Made by a program: the position numbers and the translations under genes
In this document: positions 37,668 to 46,034 of the stretch, piece by piece
How the letters are laid out: each line of letters opens with the position of its first letter
Numbering within the stretch: the stretch's first letter is position 1
From: Streptomyces sp. NBC_00236
Lineage (GTDB): Bacteria; Actinomycetota; Actinomycetes; Streptomycetales; Streptomycetaceae
Direction of reading: 5' to 3'
Length of the DNA: 64,000 bases
Assembly (NCBI RefSeq): GCF_036195045.1
Contig: NZ_CP108100.1
Coordinates: forward strand, 744,001-808,000
The notes under the pieces: model-generated
What the model saw: only the letters and a program-made list of their open reading frames with translations
Databases searched by the model: none
What the model was told of the DNA's origin: nothing

Positions 37668-38341
37668 GCGGTCCAGGAGGCGAGCTGCCCCCGTACCCAG
37701 TCCGCGACGGGGCCGACGCCTTCGCCCGAGGTGAGCGAAGTGAAGGCGACGGGCAGTTCGCCGCGCTGCTGTGCGGCGTCATGGGCCATCCGGCCGAGGT
37801 CGGAACCGACGTAGGGCGCCAGGTCGGTCTTGTTGATCACCAGCAGGTCGGACGTGGTGACGCCGGGACCGCCCTTGCGGGGGATGTCGTCGCCGCCCGC
37901 GACGTCGATGATGAAGATCTGGGCGTCCACGAGCCCCTTGGAGAAGGTGGCCGTGAGGTTGTCACCGCCGGATTCCACGAGGATGAGGTCGAGCGGTCCC
38001 ACGGTGTCCTCCAGGTCCTCGACGGCTTCGAGGTTGGCGGATATGTCGTCGCGGATGGCGGTGTGCGGGCAGGCGCCGGTCTCGACCGCCTGGATCCGCT
38101 CGGGCGGCAGCACCGCGTTGCGCAGCAGGAACGCCGCGTCCTCGCGGGTGTAGATGTCATTGGTGACGACGGCCAGGGACAGCTGGTCGCGCAGGGCACG
38201 GCAGAGCGCTGCGACGGTAGCGGTCTTGCCGGATCCGACGGGTCCGCCGAGGCCGATCCGCAGGGCCCGCCGGGTGCCGTCGGGGCGTGCGGCGTCCGCG
38301 CCGAGGGCGGCGGGTCCGACGTGGGCGTGATCGAGGTGCAT
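37664..38341 (-). CDS. ureG: Urease accessory GTPase UreG
   Basis: A 225-residue SIMIBI GTPase that delivers Ni2+ to urease at the cost of GTP. It has P-loop GPVGSGKT (about 33-40), VVTNDIYT, the metal-binding [12 protein letters not shown] with the Cys-Pro-His motif (about 88-98), ESGGDNL and NKTDL (guanine specificity). The N-terminal 25 residues ([15 protein letters not shown]) contain three His residues and may supply extra nickel binding, useful because no ureE is present. ATG at 38341 has AGGAG upstream. Confidence 0.96.
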   Translation of the reverse strand: MHLDHAHVGPAALGADAARPDGTRRALRIGLGGPVGSGKTATVAALCRALRDQLSLAVVTNDIYTREDAAFLLRNAVLPPERIQAVETGACPHTAIRDDISANLEAVEDLEDTVGPLDLILVESGGDNLTATFSKGLVDAQIFIIDVAGGDDIPRKGGPGVTTSDLLVINKTDLAPYVGSDLGRMAHDAAQQRGELPVAFTSLTSGEGVGPVADWVRGQLASWTA

Positions 38342-38390
38342 GGTGCGGCTCCTGTGCTGTTCGGGCGGCTTACGTCTCGGCGCTGCGAGG

Positions 38391-39053
38391 TCACGAGGCG
38401 AAGAGCCGGACGGGGCGTGCGGCGTGGGCCTCGGCAGCGATGTCGAGCAACGGGGCGGAGAAGGAGGGAAGTTCGCCGATGGGTCCGCGTGCGGCAGCGG
38501 CGGCCAGCTCGGCCACGTGGTCGAGCTCGGGGGCAAGTCGGGCCAGTACGGCGGTGGCGTCGAAGGGGTTGAGGGAGAGCAGCCGGACGACGGCGGTGGC
38601 CGGTCCGCCGACCGTCTCGTACGCGGCGCAGTGTGCGGCGTCCTCGGGTGCGAGCCCGGCCGAGCGCGCGGTGAGGCCGAGCACGACCGGCTGGTGGCCG
38701 CCGCGTGGCCGGGCCAGTGCGAACGCGTCGAGCTCCTCGCCCGGCCAGGTCGCGCGGGCGGCCCGCATCAGCTGCCGGCCGAGCTTGCGGGCGACCGCCC
38801 GCAGGGCCGGTGAGGGCGTGCGGGCATCGGCTGCCTCGTCCAGGGCCAGCGGGTCGTGGCCGTGGGCAGCCGCCGCGGCGAGTGCCGCGGCGGTGAGACC
38901 GGTCGTGTGCAGACGGCCCCGGCAGAATGCGGCGAGGTCGTCCGCGTTGCGGATGCGCCCTGCCACGACGGCCGCTTCGGCGCCGCCGGAGTGGGCGTGG
39001 CCCCCTGCCGGGAAGCGGCCGTCGGACAGGACGAGGAGGGCGGCACGGCTCAT
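38391..39053 (-). CDS. ureF: Urease accessory protein UreF
   Basis: A 220-residue all-helical protein, a partner of UreD and UreG in urease activation. The start [20 protein letters not shown] is the hallmark UreF N-terminus, and [17 protein letters not shown] (about 122) lies in the conserved core. ATG at 39053 is chosen because homology begins here; the open frame upstream overlaps ureC. It is Ala-rich, as usual for actinomycetes. Only 13 bases separate it from ureC. Confidence 0.93.
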   Translation of the reverse strand: MSRAALLVLSDGRFPAGGHAHSGGAEAAVVAGRIRNADDLAAFCRGRLHTTGLTAAALAAAAAHGHDPLALDEAADARTPSPALRAVARKLGRQLMRAARATWPGEELDAFALARPRGGHQPVVLGLTARSAGLAPEDAAHCAAYETVGGPATAVVRLLSLNPFDATAVLARLAPELDHVAELAAAAARGPIGELPSFSAPLLDIAAEAHAARPVRLFAS

Positions 39054-39066
39054 CCCTGGTCCGTTC

Positions 39067-40788
39067 TCAGAAGAGGAAATAGCGCTGGGCCATCGGGAGT
39101 TCGGCGGCCGGATCGGGCTCGACCCGATCACCGTCGATCGTCACCGCGAAGCTGTCCGGGTCGACGTCGACCCGGGGCAGCGCGTCGTTCTCCCGCATGT
39201 CGGCCTTGGTCACGAGCCGGGTACTGGTGATCGGCACGAACCGCTTTCCCAGGCCGAGCCGCTCAGGCAGCCCGTCCTCGATCGCGGCCGCCGCGACGAA
39301 GTTGAAGGAGTTGCCGGCGGGGGCCCTGCCGACCGCACCGAACATCGGGCGCGGCAGTACGGGTTGCGGGGTGGGGATGGAGGCGTTGGCGTCGCCCATC
39401 TGCGCGTGCGCGATCTGGCCGCCCTTGATGACGAGCTGCGGTTTGACCCCGAAGAAGGCGGGTTCCCACAGGACCAGATCCGCGAGCTTGCCGGTCTCCA
39501 CGGAGCCGATCTCCCGGTCTAGGCCCTGCGCCACTGCCGGATTGATGGTGTATTTGGCGACATAGCGACGGACCCGGTGGTTGTCGGCCCGTTCGTCGCC
39601 CGGCAGTGCGCCTCGCCGCCTCTTCATCACGTGGGCGGTCTGCCAGGTGCGCAGGACGACCTCGCCGATGCGGCCCATGGCCTGGGAGTCGGAGGAGATG
39701 ATCGAGATGGCGCCGAGGTCGTGCAGGATGTCCTCGGCCGCGATGGTGGAGGGCCGGATCCGCGACTCGGCGAACGCCAGGTCCTCCGGCACGGCGGGGT
39801 TCAGATGGTGGCAGACCATCAGCATGTCGAGGTGTTCCTCGATGGTGTTGACGGTGTGCGGCCGCGTCGGATTGGTCGAGCTGGGCAGGACGTACGGCTC
39901 CGAGACGACACTGATGATGTCGGGGGCGTGCCCGCCGCCCGCACCCTCGGTGTGATAGGCGTGGATGGTGCGCCCGGCGATGGCGGCCAGGGTGTCGGCG
40001 ACGAACCCGGCCTCGTTGAGGGTGTCGGTGTGGATGGCGAGCTGGGCACCGGTCTCCTCGCAGACGCCCAGGCAGGCGTCGATGACCGCAGGGGTCGCAC
40101 CCCAGTCCTCGTGAATCTTGAACCCGAGTGCACCTGCCCGCAGTTGGGAGTGCATGGCGTCACGGGACATCGTGTTGCCCTTGCCGAGCAGGCCGATGTT
40201 GACGGGGTACGCCTCCAGCGCCTCGAACATCCTGGCCAGGTGCCAGGGACCCGGGGTGATGGTGGTGGCCTTGGTGCCCTCGGCCGGGCCGGTACCGCCG
40301 CCGACCAGGGTGGTGATGCCACTGGAGAGCGCCTCGTCGACGAGGGTCGGCGAGATGAAGTGCACATGGGCGTCGATGGCGCCTGCGGTGAGGAACTTGC
40401 CGTTGCCCGAGATGATTTCGGTCTCGGGGCCGATGACGAGGTCCGGATGGACGCCGTCCATCGTGTCCGGGTTTCCGGCCTTGCCGATCCCGGTGATCCG
40501 GCCGTCACGGATGCCGATGTCCGCCTTGACGACACCCCAGTGGTCGATGACGACGGCGCCGGTGATCACGGTGTCCGGCGCTCCCTCGGCGCGGGTGGTG
40601 CGCGCCTGCCCCATGGACTCCCTGATCACCTTGCCGCCGCCGAACACCGCCTCGTCGCCCGCGAGTCCCGGTCCGCCGCAGCGGTCCTCCTCGATCTCCA
40701 CGAGCAGATCGGTGTCGGCCAGTCGGATCCGGTCGCCGGCGGTGGGGCCGAACAGGTCGGCGTACACGGCACGGTGGAGTTCAGCCAT
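39067..40788 (-). CDS. ureC: Urease alpha subunit
   Basis: A 573-residue catalytic subunit that hydrolyses urea to ammonia and carbamate. Nickel ligands are visible: AIDAHVHFI, the carbamylated Lys in [12 protein letters not shown] (about 220), and [10 protein letters not shown] and [15 protein letters not shown] (about 250-282). The flap region [22 protein letters not shown] contains the active-site Cys and His. Length fits the family. ATG at 40788 (GAGG 8 bases upstream) overlaps the ureB end by 8 bases. Confidence 0.98.
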   Translation of the reverse strand: MAELHRAVYADLFGPTAGDRIRLADTDLLVEIEEDRCGGPGLAGDEAVFGGGKVIRESMGQARTTRAEGAPDTVITGAVVIDHWGVVKADIGIRDGRITGIGKAGNPDTMDGVHPDLVIGPETEIISGNGKFLTAGAIDAHVHFISPTLVDEALSSGITTLVGGGTGPAEGTKATTITPGPWHLARMFEALEAYPVNIGLLGKGNTMSRDAMHSQLRAGALGFKIHEDWGATPAVIDACLGVCEETGAQLAIHTDTLNEAGFVADTLAAIAGRTIHAYHTEGAGGGHAPDIISVVSEPYVLPSSTNPTRPHTVNTIEEHLDMLMVCHHLNPAVPEDLAFAESRIRPSTIAAEDILHDLGAISIISSDSQAMGRIGEVVLRTWQTAHVMKRRRGALPGDERADNHRVRRYVAKYTINPAVAQGLDREIGSVETGKLADLVLWEPAFFGVKPQLVIKGGQIAHAQMGDANASIPTPQPVLPRPMFGAVGRAPAGNSFNFVAAAAIEDGLPERLGLGKRFVPITSTRLVTKADMRENDALPRVDVDPDSFAVTIDGDRVEPDPAAELPMAQRYFLF

Positions 40789-41092
40789 CGAGGGGACCTC
40801 CGGCCTCGCCGCGCAGGCCCGGGACGACACGCCGCCCGGCCAGCGGGACGAGTTCGATGTCGACAGGGACGCCCGGCTCGAAGCGGACGGCCGTTCCTGC
40901 GGCGATGTTCAGCCGCAGTCCGCGCGCGGCCGCACGGTCGAACTCGAGGCCGGGGTTGGCCTCGGCGAAGTGGTAGTGCGACCCCACCTGCACCGGCCGG
41001 TCGGCCGCGTTGAGGACGGTGAGGCGGCTGACGGGCCGGCCCGCGTTGAGCGGCACAGGGGCCTGCGCGTAAAGGATCTCTCCCGGAATCAT
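40781..41092 (-). CDS. ureB: Urease beta subunit
   Basis: A 103-residue structural subunit. It begins MIPGEILYA and has the conserved [19 protein letters not shown] (about 35-54) and GTAVRFEPG. Together with UreA and UreC it forms the (alpha beta gamma)3 enzyme. It overlaps ureC by 8 bases and follows ureA by 13, so translation is coupled. Confidence 0.97.
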   Translation of the reverse strand: MIPGEILYAQAPVPLNAGRPVSRLTVLNAADRPVQVGSHYHFAEANPGLEFDRAAARGLRLNIAAGTAVRFEPGVPVDIELVPLAGRRVVPGLRGEAGGPLDG

Positions 41093-41105
41093 CGGCGGCG
41101 GCCCG

Positions 41106-41408
41106 TCAGACGATCGGTTCGTGGACGGTGACGAGCTTGGTGCCGTCGGGGAACGTCGCCTCGACCTGCACGTCGTGGATCATTTCGGCTATGCCGTCCA
41201 TGACGTCGTCCCGGGTGAGCACCTTGCGTCCGGACGCCATGAGTTCGGCGACCGTGCGGCCGTCGCGCGCCCCCTCCATCAGGTGGGAGGTGATGAGAGC
41301 GACGGCCTCGGGGTGGTTGAGCCGCAGCCCTCGTGCGCGGCGCTTCTCGGCCACGTCGGCGGCCACATGTATGAGCAGGCGTTCCTGCTCGTGCGGGGTC
41401 AGTTGCAC
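41106..41408 (-). CDS. ureA: Urease gamma subunit
   Basis: A 100-residue subunit, first gene of the urease operon. It shows [35 protein letters not shown] and the C-terminal [14 protein letters not shown], all hallmark UreA. GTG start at 41408 with GAGG upstream. Its promoter region carries a 19-bp palindrome (41469-41487), pointing to regulated urea use. Confidence 0.97.
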   Translation of the reverse strand: MQLTPHEQERLLIHVAADVAEKRRARGLRLNHPEAVALITSHLMEGARDGRTVAELMASGRKVLTRDDVMDGIAEMIHDVQVEATFPDGTKLVTVHEPIV

Positions 41409-41457
41409 GCGTCCACCTCACAGTTGTCCGCCCAGTACCGGCCCTGGGCGCAGCGAG

Positions 41458-41487
41458 ACACTAGCGATCTTCAACAGCCTGTTGAAG
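41458..41487 (-). promoter_or_regulatory. Urease promoter with overlapping 19-bp palindrome
   Basis: CTTCAACAG-C-CTGTTGAAG (41469-41487) is a perfect palindrome. On the minus strand TTCAAC (41486-41481) and TAGTGT (41463-41458) are 17 bases apart and could be -35 and -10, so a protein on the palindrome would cover the -35 and spacer. The leader to ureA would be about 40 bases. The regulator is unknown. Confidence 0.6.
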
Positions 41488-41546
41488 GTCGAACCGGTGT
41501 CGCACGGCGAGGTATTGCACGTTAGAGCCGAAGTTTTTCCGGCGCG

Positions 41547-42176
41547 TTAACTGGCCCTTTGCAGATCCATGGACATCAGCCCGCGCAGGCCGTTCTCGAG
41601 GACCTCGGGCCCCGCGTCGCCGAACATGGCGAGTTGGACGATGAGGCCCTGCGCGGTGGCGATCAGCGTGCGGGCGATGTGCTCGTCCGGCACACCGGCA
41701 GCGAGCATCCCGCTCGCGCGGTACTCCCCGACCAGCTCCGCCCAGGAAACCCGCAGACCCTCGTACGCCTCACCGAGCGTGGCCGCCAGCCGCTCGCTGC
41801 GCAGCGTCTCGGACCACACCTGGACGATCAGACCGGCATACGCCCTCGGGTCCAGCCCTCCCCTCCGCTCCGCGTCGTCGCCGAACAGGGTGCGCACCAC
41901 GCGGCCGATCAGCACGTCGGGGGTGGGCGGAGGGCTGACCCGGGCGGCGCGCTCGAATGCCTGCCGGACCCCGCCGACCGCCTCGCCGGCGATGGCGGCG
42001 ATCAGATCGTCCTTGCCGCCGAAGTAGCGGTAGACCGCACCGGCCGACAGCCCGACCTCCTTGAACACGTCCTGCATCGAGGTGGCGTGGAACCCGTCGC
42101 GGGCGAAACACCGCGCCGCTCCGTCGAGGATCTGCCGGCGGCGGGCGTCGAGGTGCTCCTGGGATACACGGGCCAT
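41547..42176 (-). CDS. TetR family regulator
   Basis: A 209-residue TetR repressor. The HTH (about 15-60) reads FHATSMQDVFKEVGLSAGAVYRYFGGKDDLI. The C-terminal domain is helical and ligand-binding, of unknown specificity. It is divergent from the membrane protein at 42286, and two almost identical GAACG-type boxes lie between the starts, so it most likely represses both itself and that gene. ATG at 42176. Confidence 0.9.
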   Translation of the reverse strand: MARVSQEHLDARRRQILDGAARCFARDGFHATSMQDVFKEVGLSAGAVYRYFGGKDDLIAAIAGEAVGGVRQAFERAARVSPPPTPDVLIGRVVRTLFGDDAERRGGLDPRAYAGLIVQVWSETLRSERLAATLGEAYEGLRVSWAELVGEYRASGMLAAGVPDEHIARTLIATAQGLIVQLAMFGDAGPEVLENGLRGLMSMDLQRAS

Positions 42177-42186
42177 GACCCCAATC

Positions 42187-42206
42187 TAAAACGAACGTTC
42201 CTTCTT
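42187..42206. promoter_or_regulatory. TetR operator copy 1
   Basis: The 20-base box TAAAACGAACGTTCCTTCTT contains the palindrome GAACGTTC. It lies 11 bases from the tetR start. It matches copy 2 at 18 of 20 positions. Confidence 0.7.
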
Positions 42207-42245
42207 GACAAGCGTGCCACCCGGCGCGACAGTGACGTCATCACG

Positions 42246-42265
42246 TAAAACGAACGATCATTCTT
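42246..42265. promoter_or_regulatory. TetR operator copy 2
   Basis: TAAAACGAACGATCATTCTT, 20 bases before the ATG at 42286 and 59 bases from copy 1 in the same orientation. Likely bound by the divergent TetR. Confidence 0.7.
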
Positions 42266-42285
42266 TTTGAATCGAGGTTCCCGCC

Positions 42286-43278
42286 ATGTCCGCTGCCCCG
42301 AACCGCCGTTTGGTGGCGGTCGTCGTCCTGGTCCCCGTCGTGGTGGCACTCGCCCTCTGGGCCTTCGCTTGGCCCGCCGCCCGCATGGCTCCCCGTGATC
42401 TCCCCCTCGGCGTCACGGGCTCCGCACCGGCCGCCGACCGGCTGGCGCAGCAGCTCGAACGGCGCGCCGGTGCCTTCGAGATCCACCGTTACGACTCCGA
42501 GGCCGCTGCCCGCACCGCGATCGAGGACCGCTCCGTATACGGCGCGGTCGTCGTCACCCCGAAGGGCCCCGAACTGCTGACGGCATCCGCCGCCGGCCCC
42601 GCGGTCGCCCAGTTGCTGAGCGAGGCGGTGACCGCATCCGCACCCGCGGGCACCACCGTGCCGGTCACGGACGTGGTGGCGGCACCGGCCGCGGATCCGC
42701 GTGGCAGTGTCCTCGGCGCGAGCATCCTGCCCCTGGCGATCGCGGGCATGGCGGCCGGTTCCGCCGTGACGCTGCTACGGCTGCGCGGCAGGCGGGCGGT
42801 CACGGCACTGCTCGGCGTGGCCGCCCTGGTGGGGATCGTCGCCGCCGCGCTCACCGACAGCTGGCTCGGAGTCATCACCGGTGACTGGTGGAGCGAGGCG
42901 GGGACACTCGGCCTCACGGTGCTCGCCATCGGCGCGACGGTGGCGGGGCTCGCCGCACTGATCGGACCGGCAGGTGTCGGCCTGGGGGCGCTGCTCATGG
43001 TGCTCATGGGCAATCCGTTCTCGGGCGTCACCAGCGCGCCGGAACTGCTCCCCCGGCCGGTCGGGGCGATCGGCCAGTGGCTGCCGCCGGGCGCGGGCGG
43101 CTCACTGCTGCGCTCGGTCGCGTTCTTCGACGGGCGGGCGGCGGGCGGCGCGGCCCTGACCCTGGCCCTGTGGGCCGTACTCGGCCTGACCGCAGTGATC
43201 ATCGGCGGCCGCCGCAGGCCCCCGGCGCCGGACGCGCCCGAGGCCACGCCGTCGCGACAGCCCGTACTCGCGGGCTGA
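42286..43278 (+). CDS. ABC-2/YhgE-like multi-pass membrane protein
   Basis: A 330-residue membrane protein: an N-terminal anchor (about 9-28), a soluble extracellular region (about 35-140, LPLGVTGSAPAADRLAQQLE..YGAVVV) and a C-terminal bundle of about five helices (about 145-315). This layout is that of ABC-2-type permease/YhgE-Pip-like proteins, often found with TetR repressors and linked to export of toxic compounds. No ATPase gene is adjacent. It is under the divergent TetR; its start is 20 bases from the second operator copy. Substrate unknown. Confidence 0.8.
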   Translation: MSAAPNRRLVAVVVLVPVVVALALWAFAWPAARMAPRDLPLGVTGSAPAADRLAQQLERRAGAFEIHRYDSEAAARTAIEDRSVYGAVVVTPKGPELLTASAAGPAVAQLLSEAVTASAPAGTTVPVTDVVAAPAADPRGSVLGASILPLAIAGMAAGSAVTLLRLRGRRAVTALLGVAALVGIVAAALTDSWLGVITGDWWSEAGTLGLTVLAIGATVAGLAALIGPAGVGLGALLMVLMGNPFSGVTSAPELLPRPVGAIGQWLPPGAGGSLLRSVAFFDGRAAGGAALTLALWAVLGLTAVIIGGRRRPPAPDAPEATPSRQPVLAG

Positions 43279-43344
43279 CCGGTCGGCCGGGGAGGCCGTG
43301 CGTCCGCCGCCGTCGGCGGCGATGCACGGTCTTCCCGTGTTACG

Positions 43345-43629
43345 TCAGCTGCCCGGGCCCTGCTGCCCCCGGTGTTCCGCGGCGATCCCGAAGCGGTGCC
43401 GTTCGCGCGGAGCGGACGTGGAGGAGCCGATCGAGGAGACCGAACTGATCACCTGCTCCCGCTCCGCCGCCTCCTCGTTCTCAAGTCGCTCCAGGTCAGC
43501 GGCCGACACGAACGCCACGAGGGGCTTGCCGTGCCGTGTCACGACCACGCGCTCGCCGCCGTAGACGACTCGGTTGATCAGTTCGGCGAGGTCGGCTCGG
43601 GCTTGCGTCACCGGAATCTCATAAACCAT
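43345..43629 (-). CDS. Phd/YefM-type antitoxin (no partner toxin seen)
   Basis: A 94-residue antitoxin. The N-terminal Phd/YefM fold is clear: YEIPVTQARADLAELINRVV, GERVVVTRHGKPLVAFVS and ADLERLE (about 3-50). The C-terminal half is longer and more basic than usual (SSTSAPRERHRFG). Phd proteins bind their own promoter and neutralise a Doc/RelE/PIN toxin encoded just downstream, but downstream here (below 43345) lies only the end of the convergent membrane gene, so it is an orphan or its toxin was lost. Confidence 0.85.
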   Translation of the reverse strand: MVYEIPVTQARADLAELINRVVYGGERVVVTRHGKPLVAFVSAADLERLENEEAAEREQVISSVSSIGSSTSAPRERHRFGIAAEHRGQQGPGS

Positions 43630-43947
43630 GCTCCTAGCTTATGCAACGGCCACCTGGTCCGCCGTGGTCCAGGGCGATCCCGAATGTCCAGGTCAGAGGC
43701 TTTCATTTACTCCCGTGCCCCCTCGATCGTGAGAGATGCGCGAGAACGGGAACTTCGAAGCGCGCCGTCCGATGCCCCGACCGGCCCTCGGACCGGGCCC
43801 TGTACGGGATCGTGCGGTCGTTGGTGTTCCCGCCGGTGACAACGGAGGCGAGCGGCCGGCCGACGGTGTCGCAGACCACTCGTGGGTGCCCCGCACAGGT
43901 TGGGCAAGGCAGCGGGGTCCGGCCAAGAGGCGGGTGACCCGGTGCGT
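43630..43947. other. Gap containing a transposase relic
   Basis: No intact gene. Apart from the IS5-type relic (43798-43890), open frames here are short and without recognisable domains. The upstream region of the phd-like gene lies at 43630-43660. Confidence 0.5.
43798..43890 (-). mobile_element. Relic of an IS5-family (DDE) transposase
   Basis: The minus strand reads HPRVVCDTVGRPLASVV followed by TGGNTNDRTIPYRA, matching the DDE segment of IS5-type Streptomyces transposases (GxPLAV-x-x-TGGN-x-ND-x-T). Only about 30 codons remain, with no start, terminal repeats or target duplication seen. Confidence 0.55.
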
Positions 43948-44193
43948 TCAGTTCGTCCCCGTTCCTGAGCCCTTGCGGATCCGGCGTACCGCATCGACGA
44001 CGAACGTGGCGGAACCCACCGCGAGGAGGCCGGAAAGCACGAGGTCGTGCTGGATGGCCAGAGCAACGACCAGGGTGGCCGTGACCATTGCGGCCGTGAC
44101 TTCGGCGACCAACGCCAGACGGTGTCCCGCTCGCTCAGTTGCTTGTCTCAACACTTGCGTGTCCAGGTGGTCGGAGGGGTGGGGTGGGTTCAC
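43948..44193 (-). CDS. Small hypothetical membrane protein
   Basis: An 81-residue protein with a hydrophilic N-terminus (about 1-25) and two hydrophobic helices (about 26-46 VAEVTAAMVTATLVVALAI and 49-66 VLSGLLAVGSATFVVDAV), ending in a basic Gly/Thr tail. GTG start at 44193 behind AGGAG with very short spacing. It lies 63 bases after the GNAT gene on the same strand. Function unknown. Confidence 0.6.
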   Translation of the reverse strand: MNPPHPSDHLDTQVLRQATERAGHRLALVAEVTAAMVTATLVVALAIQHDLVLSGLLAVGSATFVVDAVRRIRKGSGTGTN

Positions 44194-44256
44194 CGGCTCC
44201 TGCCGCCTCGCCAGTACCCGGGCACGACCCGAAGAGCCTGCCAGGGCGGGCCGAGT

Positions 44257-45042
44257 TCAGGGCGACCAGACATACGGTGTCGTCGTGGTGACCGCGTGCA
44301 GGCCGAGGCGAGTGAGGATCGGAGCGCTGTCCGCTGAGGCGTCGACGTAGAGGTAGGGGACGTCACGGGCGGCGGCGAGTTGGGCTCGGTGGGCGACCAT
44401 GGCCCGGTAAATGCCCTGTCCGCGCCACTCCTTGAGTGTTGAGCCACCCCAGAGCCCGCCGAAGTCGATGCCGTCCTTGAACACCAGCCAGGCGGCGCAG
44501 ACGACTTCGGTGCGTGCCTCGGCGACGAGAACGACGGTGTTCTCCGGGGCGCTCTCGATGCGGGCGGTGAGGTCGTCGGCGAGCCAACTCCAGTCCTCGT
44601 TCCAGACAGTGCTCTCCATGGCGGCGATGCGCCGGAGGTCTGATCGGGAGGTGACACGGCGGAGGGTCACGCCATCGGGCAGGACGGGGTCTGCCGCAAG
44701 GTCTGCGGACCGCCCGATGAGCACGGTCTCGCTGTCCTCGGCGACGAAGCCGGCCGCCGTGAGCCGACCGGTGAGGTCGGCAGGGAGATCATGGGCGCGA
44801 GTCTTCCATTCGACCGCCTCTCCGCGTGCCGCGTAGAAGTCACGCTGCCGCGCTATGAGCATGTCGAGTTCTGCTCCGTACACGCCGAGGTCGCGTGGGC
44901 CCGTGACGAAGCCACGGTGCCAGCCGACGACCCGGGTCAATGGGCCGTCCTCTTCGAGGCGCGCGGTGCCGCCGGGCGGGGTGACACCACGGAGCTGGGC
45001 GTCGTAGGCGATGCGGAGTCGGCTGATCAGAGTGTCGTTCAC
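44257..45042 (-). CDS. GNAT family N-acetyltransferase
   Basis: A 261-residue enzyme. The GNAT core is C-terminal: VVLVAEARTEVVCAAWLVF (strand beta4, about 163), GSTLKEWRGQGIYRAMVAHRA (acetyl-CoA loop R-G-Q-G-I-Y, about 200-220), and YLYVDASADSAPILTRLGL. The N-terminal 130 residues are an extra domain often seen in two-domain GNATs. The GTG start at 45042 overlaps an upstream stop in GTGA, so it was once coupled to the (now broken) preceding frame. Substrate unknown. Confidence 0.87.
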   Translation of the reverse strand: MNDTLISRLRIAYDAQLRGVTPPGGTARLEEDGPLTRVVGWHRGFVTGPRDLGVYGAELDMLIARQRDFYAARGEAVEWKTRAHDLPADLTGRLTAAGFVAEDSETVLIGRSADLAADPVLPDGVTLRRVTSRSDLRRIAAMESTVWNEDWSWLADDLTARIESAPENTVVLVAEARTEVVCAAWLVFKDGIDFGGLWGGSTLKEWRGQGIYRAMVAHRAQLAAARDVPYLYVDASADSAPILTRLGLHAVTTTTPYVWSP

Positions 45043-45290
45043 TCGAACACCGTACGGACCGGGTCAAGCGACTGGCTCCGGAAGTCGAACAGGTACGTCA
45101 GCTGTCGCAGGCCGTCGTCGCTCCCGGTCGAGGGCGGCAGCGACCTCCTCCATGTCGTGGTGCCAGTACGCCCGTTGCCGTTCGCGCTCTTCAGCGCCTG
45201 GCAGGTGCTCCTGGTGGAAGCGGAGGGCCGTCCGGGCTCCGTCCTGCTGCGGGCGGTGAGTCCGGCGCCATGGGAGCCCTGACAGCGCGG
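45039..45290 (-). pseudogene. Probable frameshifted remnant upstream of the GNAT gene
   Basis: One frame carries protein-like ERERQRAYWHHDMEEVAAALDRE. A second frame continues as GLRQLTYLFDFRSQSLDPV and stops in a GTGA overlap with the GNAT start. Joining them needs one frameshift near 45120. I do not recognise the family, and no clear start is seen. Confidence 0.3.
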
Positions 45291-45322
45291 CCGAGGGGTG
45301 GTCCCCGAGGACCTGCTCGGGG

Positions 45323-45889
45323 TCACAGCACTCGGTCGACCAGCCCGTCGACGTAGTCCGGAGCGAGCGGGCCCATGCCGAACAGAACGCGGATGTACAT
45401 CGGGGCCATGATGTGGTCCAGCACGTCGAGCGCGTCGGGTGCACGCTCGCCGCGTTCGCGGGCGCGATCGAGCATGGACTGCAACTGCCGGGTGCGTTCG
45501 GCGCGGAAGGCGTCACGCGCCTGCAGCCCCTGCTCACCATTGCTCGACAGGGCGACAGCCAGGCGCACCAGCAACAGGCCGTCGGGTCCGGTGATCTCGC
45601 GGGCCACTTGGTGCGCGTACGTGCGCAGGTCGCCGGCCAGACTCCCGGTGTCGGGCATCGGTGACTGCGCGTTGAGTCGGGTGAGCGCCGCGTCGGTGAG
45701 CAGGGCTTCGAGGCTCCCCCACCGGCGGTAGATGCTGCTGTCGGCCACGCCCGCGCGGGCCGCGACCTCGCTGACGGTGAAGTTGCCGTAACCGCGTTCA
45801 TTGATCAGCTCAGTGACGGCCCGGTGCACCTCCGCACCGACTCGGGCGCTGCGCCCGCCGGGGCGCCTGGCTCGCTGCTGTTCGCTCAT
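45323..45889 (-). CDS. TetR family regulator of the adjacent MFS pump
   Basis: A 188-residue TetR protein with HTH about 25-70 (YGNFTVSEVAARAGVADSSIYRRWGSLEALL) and a TetR_C ligand domain. ATG at 45889 follows AAGGTGGAGG. It is divergent from the DHA2 efflux gene, with two AACGCA-N9-TGCGTT operators in the shared region, one of which nearly touches its start. It is the probable repressor of the pump, released by a drug-like ligand. Confidence 0.92.
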   Translation of the reverse strand: MSEQQRARRPGGRSARVGAEVHRAVTELINERGYGNFTVSEVAARAGVADSSIYRRWGSLEALLTDAALTRLNAQSPMPDTGSLAGDLRTYAHQVAREITGPDGLLLVRLAVALSSNGEQGLQARDAFRAERTRQLQSMLDRARERGERAPDALDVLDHIMAPMYIRVLFGMGPLAPDYVDGLVDRVL

Positions 45890-45900
45890 GCCTCCACCTT

Positions 45901-45921
45901 AACGCAGTTCACGCTTGCGTT
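45901..45921. promoter_or_regulatory. TetR operator 1 (AACGCA-N9-TGCGTT)
   Basis: Inverted arms AACGCA (45901-45906) and TGCGTT (45916-45921), 12 bases from the tetR start. Confidence 0.75.
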
Positions 45922-45947
45922 TACGAGGAGCTCCCCCGTACAGTCAC

Positions 45948-45972
45948 CTAACGCAGCCACTGGCTGCGTTAG
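45948..45972. promoter_or_regulatory. TetR operator 2 (25-bp perfect palindrome)
   Basis: Arms CTAACGCAGCCA (45948-45959) and TGGCTGCGTTAG (45961-45972) around one central base. It contains the same AACGCA-N9-TGCGTT core as operator 1. Confidence 0.85.
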
Positions 45973-46034
45973 TGCGCTCGATGGCTGACCCGTCGGCCGT
46001 GGAGGGGCGCAATCGACAATGGAGAGGAATTCCC

